From positions 51,571 through 115,570 of the forward strand of contig JAHBVY010000009.1 in assembly GCA_019637265.1 (NCBI GenBank): a stretch of DNA of 64,000 nt, read 5' to 3'. Source of the stretch: Polyangiaceae bacterium. GTDB taxonomy: Bacteria; Myxococcota_A; Polyangia; Polyangiales; Polyangiaceae. The notes beneath the pieces are model-generated. The model was not told the origin of the DNA and searched no databases. It saw nothing but the letters and a program-made list of their open reading frames with translations. Numbering within the stretch: position 1 is the stretch's first letter; each line of letters opens with the position of its first letter. Below are positions 45,793 to 57,117 of the stretch, piece by piece. Position numbers and translations under genes: made by a program.

Positions 45793-46403
45793 GACGCACC
45801 CCCGAAGATGGGCAGCAGGCGGCTCCACGCGCGCGCCGCGAGCAGGCAGGCGAACACGCTGAAGCCAGCGCTGACGAACAGCGCCCCCGCGATGCTCCCG
45901 GCGCTGCCCTTGGAGGCTTGCTGAATCAGCCCGCCTACCAGGCGCACCAGGGCGACGCCGCCGGCGATCGAGAGCCCGGTGCCCGCGGCATAGGCAGCGG
46001 CGCTGTCGGCGTCGCTGGTGAGCACGAACAGCAGCGCTGCGGGCGCCAGGCCCGCGAGGGAGAGGCCGGCGCTCTCGACCGCGCGTGAGACCAGCTCGGC
46101 GAGCTTCGGAGCGTCGAGCTCCGCGCGGCAGATGGACAGGAACACGAACACCGACGGCGCGCCGAGCAGCACCACGGCGCTGAGGCCGACGGGGACGCCG
46201 ACCGCGTGGTGGAGCAGATCGGCGCCGCCGGCGCGCATGCCGATGGCGAGGCCGAACAGCGTGGCGAGGCCGAGCCCGGCGCCGGCGCGCTTCATGGCGG
46301 CGCTCGCGACGACGCGAGGTGGGGTGCTGAGCTGACGGGTACTGGGAGCGTGGCGCCAGGCGCTCGCTTCGCTCGAGGGGTCGTGATGGGCTGTTTGGGT
46401 CAT
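45789..46403 (-). CDS. Polytopic membrane protein, first gene of the two-component operon
   Basis: The 204-aa product has a roughly 35-residue polar N-terminus and about five membrane helices (GLGLATLFGLAIGM, VGLSAVVLLGAPSVFVFLS, GLSLAGLAPAALLFVLT, GTGLSIAGGVALVRLVGGL, SIAGALFVSAGFSVFACLLA). No family is recognised; short size and Gly/Ala-rich helices suggest a partner subunit. It starts the operon and is divergent from the aminotransferase gene; an ATG at 46292 is a possible shorter start. Its role in sensing or in making the signal is unknown. Confidence 0.72.
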   Translation of the reverse strand: MTQTAHHDPSSEASAWRHAPSTRQLSTPPRVVASAAMKRAGAGLGLATLFGLAIGMRAGGADLLHHAVGVPVGLSAVVLLGAPSVFVFLSICRAELDAPKLAELVSRAVESAGLSLAGLAPAALLFVLTSDADSAAAYAAGTGLSIAGGVALVRLVGGLIQQASKGSAGSIAGALFVSAGFSVFACLLAARAWSRLLPIFGGAS

Positions 46404-46573
46404 GAGGCTCCTTTCGAGGCGCTCGGCCTCGAGTCACTTCGTAGAGCCTGGATGCGGCGACCCACTGGCGACCGCTGGGTGATCGCGTGGAGCGGTGATG
46501 GCGGCGGGCGGAGAAGTGGCGGAGTTGTGGCTACGCTGTGGCGAAGGGGGGCTCAGGATTGGTAAGGAGCCGC

Positions 46574-47707
46574 ATGCGGTTCTCGCGTCGGCTCGCGGAG
46601 CAGCTCGAGCCGAGCGCGCTCTCGCGTCGCCTCGCGCGCGCTCGGGCTGCTGGCGCGGTGCGCTGCGATCTCACCAGCTCGAGCCCGAGCGCCACTGGCA
46701 TCGCGTACCCGGAGGAGCTCTTGGAGGCGCTCCGCGCTTCGAGCAGCGCGCGCTACACCCCGGCGCCGCTCGGGAGCCTGGAGGCGCGGCGCGCCGTGGC
46801 GGCGCTCCATGAAGGGGTGTCACCCGAGGACGTGGTGCTGACGGCGAGCACCAGCGAATCGTATGGTTACCTGTTCAAGCTGTTTTGCGACCCGGGGTGC
46901 AGCGCGCTGGCGCCAGAGCCGAGCTACCCGCTCTTGAGCCACCTCGCGCGGCTGGATGCCGTGACGCTAGAGCCTTACGAGCTCATGTATGACGGCGCCT
47001 GGCACCTCTCCACCGCACCGCTCGCGCCGTCGCCCAACGCTCGGCTCGTGATCGCCGTGAGCCCGAACAACCCGACCGGCTCCTGCCTGTCGCGCGCGGA
47101 GCTCACGCGCCTGAGCGCGCTGGGGCTCCCCCTGGTCAGCGACGAGGTGTTCCACGCCTACCCGTTCACGGACGAGGCGCTCCCGAGCCTGCTCGATCTC
47201 GATCTCGAGGTGCCCTGCTTCACCCTGGGCGGCCTCTCCAAGCAGGTGGGGTTGCCCGGGCTGAAGGTCGGCTGGATGATCCTGAGCGGCCCCCAGAAAT
47301 ACCGTGAGGAAATCAGGCAGCGCTTGGCGCTGATCGCCGACACGTACCTCTCGGTGAACGCGCCTGCGGAGGCAGCGCTTCCTCAGGTCTTGCACCACGG
47401 CGCTCGGGTCGCGGCGGCGATCCGCGCGCGGGTGCGACAGAACCTCAGGGCGCTGGACCAAGCGCTCGCCGGCTCGTCCATGACGCGGCTCACGGCGAGC
47501 GGTGGTTGGTCGGCTTGCGTGCGGTTGCCAGCGACGCGTGAGGAGGAGGCCTGGGCGCTCACGCTGCTCGAGGCGGGCGTCGTCTCGCAGCCAGCGTACC
47601 TGTACGACCTGCCAGGACCTACCCTGGTGCTCAGCTTGATCACGCCACCCGACGTGTGGGCAGAGGGCCTCGAGGTGTTGCGGCAGGTAGTCAGTGATTC
47701 GTCCTGA
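46574..47707 (+). CDS. Aminotransferase class I/II (PLP fold type I)
   Basis: The 377-aa product shows: LGSLEARRAVAALHEGVSPE, VVLTASTSESYGYLFKLFCD, substrate/PLP block AVSPNNPTGSCLS, PLP-contact Asp in LVSDEVFHAYPF, Schiff-base Lys in TLGGLSKQVGLPGLKVGWMI (Lys of LSK), and the C-terminal Arg region. This is the alanine/aspartate-type aminotransferase fold. Substrate cannot be named. ATG 46574 is chosen over 46538 because AAGGAG precedes it at 4 nt, the best ribosome-binding site in this region. Confidence 0.88.
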   Translation: MRFSRRLAEQLEPSALSRRLARARAAGAVRCDLTSSSPSATGIAYPEELLEALRASSSARYTPAPLGSLEARRAVAALHEGVSPEDVVLTASTSESYGYLFKLFCDPGCSALAPEPSYPLLSHLARLDAVTLEPYELMYDGAWHLSTAPLAPSPNARLVIAVSPNNPTGSCLSRAELTRLSALGLPLVSDEVFHAYPFTDEALPSLLDLDLEVPCFTLGGLSKQVGLPGLKVGWMILSGPQKYREEIRQRLALIADTYLSVNAPAEAALPQVLHHGARVAAAIRARVRQNLRALDQALAGSSMTRLTASGGWSACVRLPATREEEAWALTLLEAGVVSQPAYLYDLPGPTLVLSLITPPDVWAEGLEVLRQVVSDSS

Positions 47708-47778
47708 AGGAGCCGCTGTGTTTCGTGCGATTTGAGAGCCGCTCGGTGGGCTCGCGGTGACGAGGGGCGCCAGGCAGT

Positions 47779-47792
47779 GGGGGCGAACCCCC
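47779..47792. terminator. GGGGG-CGAA-CCCCC hairpin at convergent ends
   Basis: A 5-bp G:C stem with a CGAA loop between the aminotransferase and kinase-fusion genes. Read on the minus strand with flanks it begins GTAGGGGG and ends CCCCCAC, so it may also be a member of the GTAG palindrome family. Confidence 0.5.
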
Positions 47793-47814
47793 TACCCTAG
47801 AGGCCAGATCTCAA

Positions 47815-52605
<4,791 letters not shown>

Positions 52606-52616
52606 CTTGGACTGGA

Positions 52617-52642
52617 TGATACAGCATGATACGCTCTGATAC
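52617..52642 (-). promoter_or_regulatory. Three GTATCA repeats at exact 10-bp spacing
   Basis: TGATAC begins at 52617, 52627 and 52637 (GTATCA on the minus strand). They lie 12 bp upstream of the kinase-fusion start and in the region divergent from the ASH lipoprotein gene. Helical phasing suggests a multimeric or cooperative binding site. Confidence 0.6.
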
Positions 52643-52819
52643 AGTTTGAAGCATTCATCCCCTCACCTGGGGGCGTCGCCCCGGGCGGCGCTCATGAGCC
52701 CGCGCAAGGCGGATTCTGCCGGTGATTTTGCGGATGATGACTTGGGGAAATCGGGGAGTGGACGGACACTGGGGCGCGGCGCGCTCCGGCGCGCTTCTCG
52801 CAAGGGCGATGCGAGTGCC

Positions 52820-53548
52820 ATGCCTAACCCCCTGAACCCCGTCCCACGCCTGTGGCAGGCGCTCGTGCTGAGCGCCTCGTTGGGCCTGGCTGCCTGCGGC
52901 ATCAGCCCGCAGCCGGAGCCGCCGGCGGACGCCACGCCTGGGATCGCGCCGGGCGCGATTCAGATCTTCGAGACGCAGAGCGGGCTCCAGGTGGTGGGCG
53001 GTCCTGGCGCGGTCACGGGGGATCTTTGCGAGCTGCGGATCTACAACCTGGAGCGCGCCGGGGTGCGGCAGGATGAGTCGGTGGCGGACGATGGCAGCTT
53101 CACCGTGGAGCTGCCCGGTGAGGCGGGGGACGCGCTGCGGCTACAAGTACGCTCAAATGACGGCATCTCCGAGCCGACCGACATCACCGGCGTGGGTCAG
53201 GCAGAGCTCCTGACCACGCCGCTGGCAGGCTGCCTCGGCTTCCAACCGGCGCGGGAGCTGGCCTTCGGCGAAGTGCAGGTGGGCGAGCTGGACGTGCAGT
53301 ACCTGCGCATGACCAATGGCTGCGATGACGATCTCGCGCTGTTCGATCTGGCGGTGCTGGTGGGCGAGCCGAGCTTCAGCTTCATCATCCCGGCTGATCC
53401 GCTGATCCCCCGCGGGCAGACGCGGGTGATCGGCGTCGCCTTCGGGCCGATGGCGACGGACGAGCAGGAGGAGGTGCTGCTGGTGGGGCTCGAGGGGGGC
53501 AGCGAGCGCCGCGCGGTCACGCTGCGCGGCTTGGGCACGCCGCGTTGA
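52820..53548 (+). CDS. Lipoprotein with ASH/choice-of-anchor-D-like domain
   Basis: The 242-aa product has a lipoprotein signal (LVLSASLGLAACG, Cys about 26), a central beta domain (about 45-130) and a C-terminal domain (about 140-240) with the ASH/Hydin-like pattern: LAFGEVQVGELDVQYLRMTN, FIIPADPLIPRGQTRVIGVA, FGPMATDEQEEVLLVGL and a final VTLRGLG. Such domains often serve as surface-attached structural modules. ATG 52820 is chosen because it gives a normal signal; the frame continues upstream to 52646 with non-signal sequence. It is divergent from the kinase-fusion gene. Confidence 0.8.
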   Translation: MPNPLNPVPRLWQALVLSASLGLAACGISPQPEPPADATPGIAPGAIQIFETQSGLQVVGGPGAVTGDLCELRIYNLERAGVRQDESVADDGSFTVELPGEAGDALRLQVRSNDGISEPTDITGVGQAELLTTPLAGCLGFQPARELAFGEVQVGELDVQYLRMTNGCDDDLALFDLAVLVGEPSFSFIIPADPLIPRGQTRVIGVAFGPMATDEQEEVLLVGLEGGSERRAVTLRGLGTPR

Positions 53549-53627
53549 GCAGGTCGTCAGCTCAAACTACGATGTGCTCGCGCAAAGGTCGCTCGACACT
53601 ACCAGCCTACTGATCGAGCCGAGAGGA

Positions 53628-53650
53628 CCATCAGCCGCACTGACTGATGG
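53628..53650. terminator. Hairpin between convergent genes
   Basis: CCATCAG and CTGATGG (7 bp, perfect) flank 9 nt, between the ASH lipoprotein and the barrel-like protein genes. Confidence 0.45.
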
Positions 53651-53667
53651 AGCGGGGCCACGCAGGC

Positions 53668-54540
53668 TCACAGCGCGAAGGCCGTGCGGTACACCGCGAG
53701 CAGGTACCAAGGGATGTTGTACCCATGGAGGCCGAACTCCTCCTCCCCGAATTGAAACAGCGTCTGCACCAGGAAGAGGTCCGTCTTGCTCAACCCAGGG
53801 CGGGTCCCGTAGGAGATGCCGTAGTTGATGCGCCCGGCGCGGCCGCCCTCCTTCGGCGCGTCGATGTAGCGTAGCGCGGGCCCAATCGCGCCGAAATCAC
53901 GGTGCCGGAAGAACAGCGTGGTGTCCGAGCGCACCAGCACGCCGCCGTCGTGGGGGAAGGCGTGGAACCAATCGAACGAGTTGTCGTTCCGATCTTCGCC
54001 GCGCACCGTCACGGTCTGCATCAGGAAGAAGGAGTCGAGCGGCACCGTGAGCCGGAAGCGCCCCTCCCAGAAGGGGAAGGTTTGGCTGCCGTGGAGCCCC
54101 TCGGACTCGCGGGTGTTGCGCGCGTCCCGGGTATTGTCAGCGGCGCTGTCGGGTGAGCCATCCCCGTCGAAGTCCTCTCCGGGGATCAAGGTGTGGTCCC
54201 GGTGCACGTCGCGGATCCCCACGGAAGCACCCAGGGTGAACAAGAACACCCGAAGGTCCAGGTTCAGCGTGCCCTCCTTGAAGGGGTAGCTGTAGATGGC
54301 GCTCGCTCGCGAGTAGAGCATGCTCATGCCCTCCTCCAGGTGCGCGCGGTTCTCCAGGCTCAGCTGGCCGCCGATGGTGTAGGCATCCAGCAGGATGTCC
54401 GTGCCGTCCGGCGGAGGATTCAGGAAGTAGTCCCGCGGCGTCTTCGCGTCAGCGGCGCCCGCGCTCAGCGTGATCGCGAGCAGCGCAGCCCCCCCAGCAG
54501 CAGCCCCCTTGACTACAGCCCGCTCGAGCAGCGCCCTCAC
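53668..54540 (-). CDS. Putative outer-membrane barrel-like protein
   Basis: The 290-aa product has an N-terminal signal-like helix (KGAAAGGAALLAITLSAGAA, cleavage near DAK) and a body rich in alternating aromatic and polar residues with a terminal Phe-x-Leu-like end (VYRTAFAL), suiting an outer-membrane barrel. Features such as GTLNLDLRVFLFTLGASVGI and FNYGxSYG-type strands (INYGISYGTRPGL) support this; no family name is given. The start is GTG 54540, overlapping the stop of the MYXO-CTERM gene by 4 nt, so the two are co-translated; a longer frame to 54633 is antiphase to that gene. Confidence 0.7.
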   Translation of the reverse strand: MRALLERAVVKGAAAGGAALLAITLSAGAADAKTPRDYFLNPPPDGTDILLDAYTIGGQLSLENRAHLEEGMSMLYSRASAIYSYPFKEGTLNLDLRVFLFTLGASVGIRDVHRDHTLIPGEDFDGDGSPDSAADNTRDARNTRESEGLHGSQTFPFWEGRFRLTVPLDSFFLMQTVTVRGEDRNDNSFDWFHAFPHDGGVLVRSDTTLFFRHRDFGAIGPALRYIDAPKEGGRAGRINYGISYGTRPGLSKTDLFLVQTLFQFGEEEFGLHGYNIPWYLLAVYRTAFAL

Positions 54541-55388
54541 GGCGCGGCCCAGCGTCGCCAGCCGAGCGCCACCAAGCCCAAGGCGAGCAGCAGCGCGCCC
54601 GCCCCGTGACTCGGGCCTGCCGGCACGCTGCACCCGCAGCCGCCCGGCTTCTCCTTGAGGGTCTGCGGGTTGTCAGCCGAGCTGCCCTCTGAGCCATCGT
54701 CCTCGATCGGCGCGCCGTAGATCGGGTCCCAGCCGTCCTTGCCCACGCCGGGGTCGGCGACGTCCGCGTCCTCATCGATGGCCGGCGCCTTGTCCTTGTC
54801 GTCCTTGATGTTGCCGTCCTTGTCGACGCCCTTCATCTGCTTGTCAGGGTCCTTCTTCTCCTTCGAATCCACGAAGGAAATAGCCCGACGGTCCACCACC
54901 TTGTTCTCGCCGTCGAGCGTCAGCGTCACGGCCCGTCCAATCGCCTGACCATTGGTCGCGTTGCGCAAGAGCACCGAGTACTCCCCGGCCTCGAAGCCGT
55001 GGCCGCGGGTGATCCTGAAGGTGAAGCGCGTGCGGTTCTGGATGGTGCCGGTGCCTGGGTCGAGGAACCCGATGGTCACGCTCTCGATCTGCGCCTGCTT
55101 GTTCGGCATGGGCACCTTGCGAAGCTGCGGGCCATCCTTGCCGTCCACCAGGGTGCGCTCGTAGTAGACCTTCTGCGTGAACTCGAACTTCACCGGCACG
55201 TGCGCGATGTCGGGCGGCTTCGGCAGCGTGATGGTCAGCTCCAGGTTCCAGGAGCCGTTGTCCCGCTCCTTGGGGCGGGTGTCCTTCCACTGCACCGAGC
55301 CAGCGGCGCTGGCCAGCCACGAGTAGCTGAGCGTGAACAGCAGCAGCAGCGCTGCGATCCCAAAGCGACGACCTGTACTTCCCTGCAT
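54537..55388 (-). CDS. MYXO-CTERM-type surface protein
   Basis: The 283-aa product has a signal peptide (FGIAALLLLFTLSYSWLASA), a beta-rich domain (about 30-165) and an acidic, Asp/Lys-rich linker (about 180-245). It ends with CGCS, a hydrophobic helix (GAGALLLALGLVALGW) and RR, the layout of the MYXO-CTERM sorting signal, which in myxobacteria directs proteins to the surface after processing at the Cys. ATG 55388 is chosen because GGAGG precedes it at 6 nt and it gives a normal signal peptide; the frame runs to 55520. It forms an overlapping pair with the barrel-like protein gene. Confidence 0.82.
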   Translation of the reverse strand: MQGSTGRRFGIAALLLLFTLSYSWLASAAGSVQWKDTRPKERDNGSWNLELTITLPKPPDIAHVPVKFEFTQKVYYERTLVDGKDGPQLRKVPMPNKQAQIESVTIGFLDPGTGTIQNRTRFTFRITRGHGFEAGEYSVLLRNATNGQAIGRAVTLTLDGENKVVDRRAISFVDSKEKKDPDKQMKGVDKDGNIKDDKDKAPAIDEDADVADPGVGKDGWDPIYGAPIEDDGSEGSSADNPQTLKEKPGGCGCSVPAGPSHGAGALLLALGLVALGWRRWAAP

Positions 55389-55473
55389 CTCGACCTCCGA
55401 GCGCTCCGAAGCTAACAGAAAGGCGCGCGCCTGTGCCCCCTCCATCGGGGCGCCCCGCGAGCAGGCTTCCACG

Positions 55474-56367
55474 ATGTCCGTAATGTTCCGCTCCGCCCCG
55501 AACTGCCCCGCCAGAGGCAACCGTCCCGGAGCCCGCGAAAGTGAGGCCGCCTGCGCGGAGTGGGTCAGGCCGTGCGGCAGGCGCAGCGGCCGTGTCGAGC
55601 CAAGTGAGGGGGATCGTGCTCGGCGAAGCCGCCGCCTCGTGAAGGGTGAGGCCTGCGCTCGCCGCAGCGGTCGCGTCGCGCCCAGTGAGGGGGATCGTGC
55701 TCGTCACAGCGGTCGCGCGATCGGGTCGAGGCTCGGGTGGTTGGTTTTTTGGGGGTTGGTCCCGCTGTGCGTCAGCTGTCAGCCGCCGCAGTCTCCGCCC
55801 GCGTCGCACGTGGAGCCCTGGTTCCCCGCGGAGTCAGCCGGGGCGCCCCGTGCGGAGCCGAGCAGCGCGCCCCAGGCAGACGCGGGCGAAGCAGGCCCAC
55901 AGGAAGTCTCAGGCCCTGACGAAGAACAGGTCCATGAAACTGACCAAACGGTGAGCCCCGACTCACCCTGCGAAGATCCGGAGCCCCCCCGCCCCCTGTG
56001 CGGCAGCGACCTGCTGCGGCCCCAGGTGCCGCTCGCCTACAACCCCCGCACCACGCTGCCCCCCGCGCCCATCCGCGCCGAGCTGGATCGCATCGCGCGC
56101 GCGATGCACGACGAGCCCAGCTGGCAGATGCTGCGGGTGGAGGTGTACGCCACACAGGATCCAGGCACTGACGATGTAGCCAAGTCGCGCGCGCTCATCG
56201 ACACCCAAGCGCGCGCAGAGGCCATCTTCGCCTACCTCTACCATCGCCGCCGCGTCTCCGCCGAACGCCTAGACGCCGTCGGCTACGGCTACTCCCCGCG
56301 CGCCACACCCACATCCGCCAGCGAGCGCTACACAGTGCTGCTCCGACTAGTGCACCGCACCCGCTGA
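55474..56367 (+). CDS. OmpA-like lipoprotein (start uncertain)
   Basis: The C-terminal 100 residues form an OmpA-like peptidoglycan-binding domain: LRVEVYATQDPGTDDVAKSR, TQARAEAIFAYLYHRRRVSA, ERLDAVGYGYSPRATP. Before it lies a hydrophobic segment ending in Cys (WLVFWGLVPLCVSC) that looks like a lipoprotein signal, and an acidic linker. The region upstream of that segment in the same frame is Arg-rich and includes an 81-bp direct repeat, so it may be non-coding; there is no ATG or GTG close to the signal (a TTG at about 55741 is possible). ATG 55474 is listed only as the nearest ATG. It is divergent from the MYXO-CTERM gene. Confidence 0.65.
   Translation: MSVMFRSAPNCPARGNRPGARESEAACAEWVRPCGRRSGRVEPSEGDRARRSRRLVKGEACARRSGRVAPSEGDRARHSGRAIGSRLGWLVFWGLVPLCVSCQPPQSPPASHVEPWFPAESAGAPRAEPSSAPQADAGEAGPQEVSGPDEEQVHETDQTVSPDSPCEDPEPPRPLCGSDLLRPQVPLAYNPRTTLPPAPIRAELDRIARAMHDEPSWQMLRVEVYATQDPGTDDVAKSRALIDTQARAEAIFAYLYHRRRVSAERLDAVGYGYSPRATPTSASERYTVLLRLVHRTR
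55584..55707 (+). repeat. 81-bp-spaced direct repeat
   Basis: Two roughly 43-bp copies beginning CAGCGG at 55584 and 55665 share an exact 20-nt core (AGTGAGGGGGATCGTGCTCG). The spacing is 27 codons, so the frame is kept. They lie upstream of the OmpA-like signal segment. Confidence 0.7.
55745..55760 (-). repeat. Dispersed ACCAACCCCCAA motif, copy 6 (inverted)
   Basis: TTTTTTGGGGGTTGGT followed by CCC; it coincides with the hydrophobic signal segment of the OmpA-like protein (F-W-G-L-V). Confidence 0.45.
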
Positions 56368-56370
56368 CTA

Positions 56371-56399
56371 GTAGGGGCGGGTTTCAAACCCGCCCCTAC
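56371..56399. repeat. Full GTAG-type palindrome
   Basis: GTAGGGGCGGGTTT, one central C, then AAACCCGCCCCTAC: a perfect 29-bp palindrome with both GTAG/CTAC ends. It lies 4 nt after the OmpA-like stop codon and may double as terminator. Confidence 0.85.
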
Positions 56400-56447
56400 G
56401 GGGGATTGACTGGAGGCTCTGAGCAGCGCTGTGGGATCCCCACGAGA

Positions 56448-56473
56448 GGCTGGTTTCCAACCCACCACCCTAC
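56448..56473 (-). repeat. GTAG-type palindrome, variant, inverted
   Basis: On the minus strand GTAGGGTGGTGGGTTGGAAA then CCAGCC; a diverged member, inverted relative to its neighbours. Confidence 0.55.
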
Positions 56474-56507
56474 GCCTGACGAGCGTGAGCGAGCCGGACT
56501 TCGCCTG

Positions 56508-56533
56508 GTAGGGGCGGGTTTCAAACCCGCCCT
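56508..56533 (+). repeat. GTAG-type palindrome, GGGTTTCAAACCC form
   Basis: GTAGGGGCGGGTTT then CAAACCCGCCC; lacks the right CTAC end, like the copy at 17643. Confidence 0.75.
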
Positions 56534-56578
56534 GCAACCAAGCGTGAGCCAGGGTGCTGACGTTGGTGCGAGCCAAAC

Positions 56579-56821
56579 TCATCTTAGCGTACGTTGTGCG
56601 CGCAGGCGGCGTGAGGCGCTGCCTAGCGTGAGGCCGAGCAGCACCCACACGCCGACCATCAGCCACGTCTCCACGGCGCTCTGCGGCGTGGGGTGAGCAT
56701 CGCTGCCTTTGGGTTGGCGGCGGGCGCGGCTCTGCGGCAGCGCTTCCGAGGGATGTGACGGTGGCTGGCTCGTGGGGCGCCAGCCGCTGAAGCGGAAGCA
56801 GCATGTGATCTGTTGTCGCAC
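56579..56821 (-). CDS. Possible small single-helix membrane protein
   Basis: A GTG-started 80-codon frame ends with a plausible membrane helix (WLMVGVWVLLGLTLGSA) followed by Arg-rich residues, as in tail-anchored or surface-sorting tails, but the part before it looks like unstructured Pro/Ser/Arg sequence and no ribosome-binding site is clear. It may be a remnant of the C-terminus of a surface protein. Confidence 0.25.
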   Translation of the reverse strand: MRQQITCCFRFSGWRPTSQPPSHPSEALPQSRARRQPKGSDAHPTPQSAVETWLMVGVWVLLGLTLGSASRRLRAQRTLR

Positions 56822-57117
56822 CTTGTGTGCACCGGTGCTGCGGCCGACTCTTTGTCAGGTCATGGAATGGTCACGGAACCGTCAGGCTGCGAGCAGTCCA
56901 CGGAGCGAACTAGTTGAAATGATTGAAGAAGCTGAGTGACGCAGAGCGTCGACGGGAAATCGACAGCAGCCGTTCCAAATCTGCGTGACGGCGGCGCACG
57001 CGGTTGTGTACCATGCTCGTACACGCTTCAACACTCGGGGGAGCGTGTCGGGCTCACCGCGCGAGCGCGCCGCCAGATCGTGGCGGCGCGGCTCGCCCCT
57101 AGCAGTCGGGGTTCGCC

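Larger units (their letters stand above)
56368..57117. other. 750-bp intergenic region with three GTAG-type palindromes
   Basis: It holds palindromes at 56371, 56448 (inverted) and 56508. The section 56579-56821 carries a weak minus-strand frame. From 56822 to 57117 I see no gene; the stretch around 56870-56960 is somewhat AT-richer and could hold the promoter of the next gene. Confidence 0.6.

Noticed and set aside
44887..46437. 516-aa reading of the polytopic protein gene
   Set aside because: The first 215 codons are antiphase to the 204-aa gene and are low-complexity; GTG 45792 with a 4-nt overlap is the natural start.
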